Source: Pseudarthrobacter psychrotolerans | GTDB taxonomy: Bacteria > Actinomycetota > Actinomycetes > Actinomycetales > Micrococcaceae | Direction of reading: 5' to 3' | DNA length: 64,000 nt | Assembly: GCF_009911795.1 (NCBI RefSeq) | Contig: NZ_CP047898.1 | Location: forward strand, 1,178,001-1,242,000 | Shown: piece after piece, positions 63,913-64,000 of the stretch | Layout: every line of letters starts with the position of its first letter | Numbering within the stretch: the stretch's first letter is position 1 | Made by a program: the position numbers and the translations under genes | The notes under the pieces: generated by a model | What the model was told of the DNA's origin: nothing | Seen by the model: only the letters and a program-made list of their open reading frames with translations | The model's database searches: none

Positions 63913-64000
63913 TCAGCCCTTCACCGCACCCGAGAGGGCAAAGGAATTGCCCGCGCCCTTGGCCACGATCACGTACAGGGCCAGCACCGGGACTGAATAC
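63913..64000 (-). CDS. Probable carbohydrate ABC transporter permease, C terminus (partial)
   Basis: The minus frame from the right edge reads YSVPVLALYVIVAKGAGN and ends SGAVKG before TGA 63913-63915. GAVKG-stop with the preceding hydrophobic stretch is the classic MalG-type permease ending. Only 28 codons are visible. Confidence 0.55.
   Translation of the reverse strand, partial: YSVPVLALYVIVAKGAGNSFALSGAVKG

Overview
The window is high-GC actinobacterial chromosome, most likely from Arthrobacter or a close relative (Pseudarthrobacter, Paenarthrobacter). This rests on a mycothiol redox pair (mycoredoxin plus S-nitrosomycothiol reductase), a class Ib ribonucleotide reductase operon nrdHIEF, a DtxR-type iron box, an actinobacterial LexA box, two DUF222-HNH (REP13E12-like) genes and many GTG/TTG starts. 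No rRNA, tRNA or CRISPR array was seen.

Layout. 1-1 kb: an SOS-controlled DUF6504-dnaE2 operon running off the left edge. 1-16.4 kb: housekeeping and stress genes (chorismate mutase, HMCES/YedK, mycoredoxin-mscR-metallohydrolase, a lipoate ligase-like protein, iron-regulated heme oxygenase plus DedA, Nudix, DksA-type factor, wall hydrolase, SelO, dienelactone hydrolase lipoprotein). 16.4-18.9 kb: a GTP cyclohydrolase II fused to a flavin-dependent oxygenase, divergent from a MarR regulator, with two look-alike operators between them. 19-24.5 kb: GMC oxidase and semialdehyde dehydrogenase operon, a flavin monooxygenase and an SDR. 24.6-40.8 kb: an accessory, decaying island. It holds truncated ABC-transporter and copper-storage genes, a multicopper oxidase with an in-frame ochre stop, a degenerate ppk2, an IS1182-family element inside an FMN reductase gene, two paralogous RelE/Phd toxin-antitoxin loci (one toxin split by a 144-bp MITE), a four-frameshift aminotransferase and a scrap of nrdF. 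41-45.4 kb: nrdHIEF with palindromes upstream. 45.4-54.6 kb: TspO, FadD, the second DUF222-HNH gene, a flavoprotein-DUF1365-cyclopropane synthase operon and a LysR gene. 54.6-58.2 kb: metF-metE with a palindrome-rich leader. 58.3-63.6 kb: a tightly coupled MoxR-DUF58-VWA-VWA operon. The right edge carries the 3' end of a probable sugar ABC permease.

Two themes matter for a reader. First, both insertions in the island duplicated CTAG, and removing each element with one CTAG copy restores the interrupted reading frame exactly. Second, three otherwise healthy genes (metallohydrolase, RibA-oxygenase, flavoprotein of the cfa operon) each carry one missing base in a G or C run. This could be homopolymer error in the sequence or recent inactivation; it differs from the multi-lesion decay in the island.
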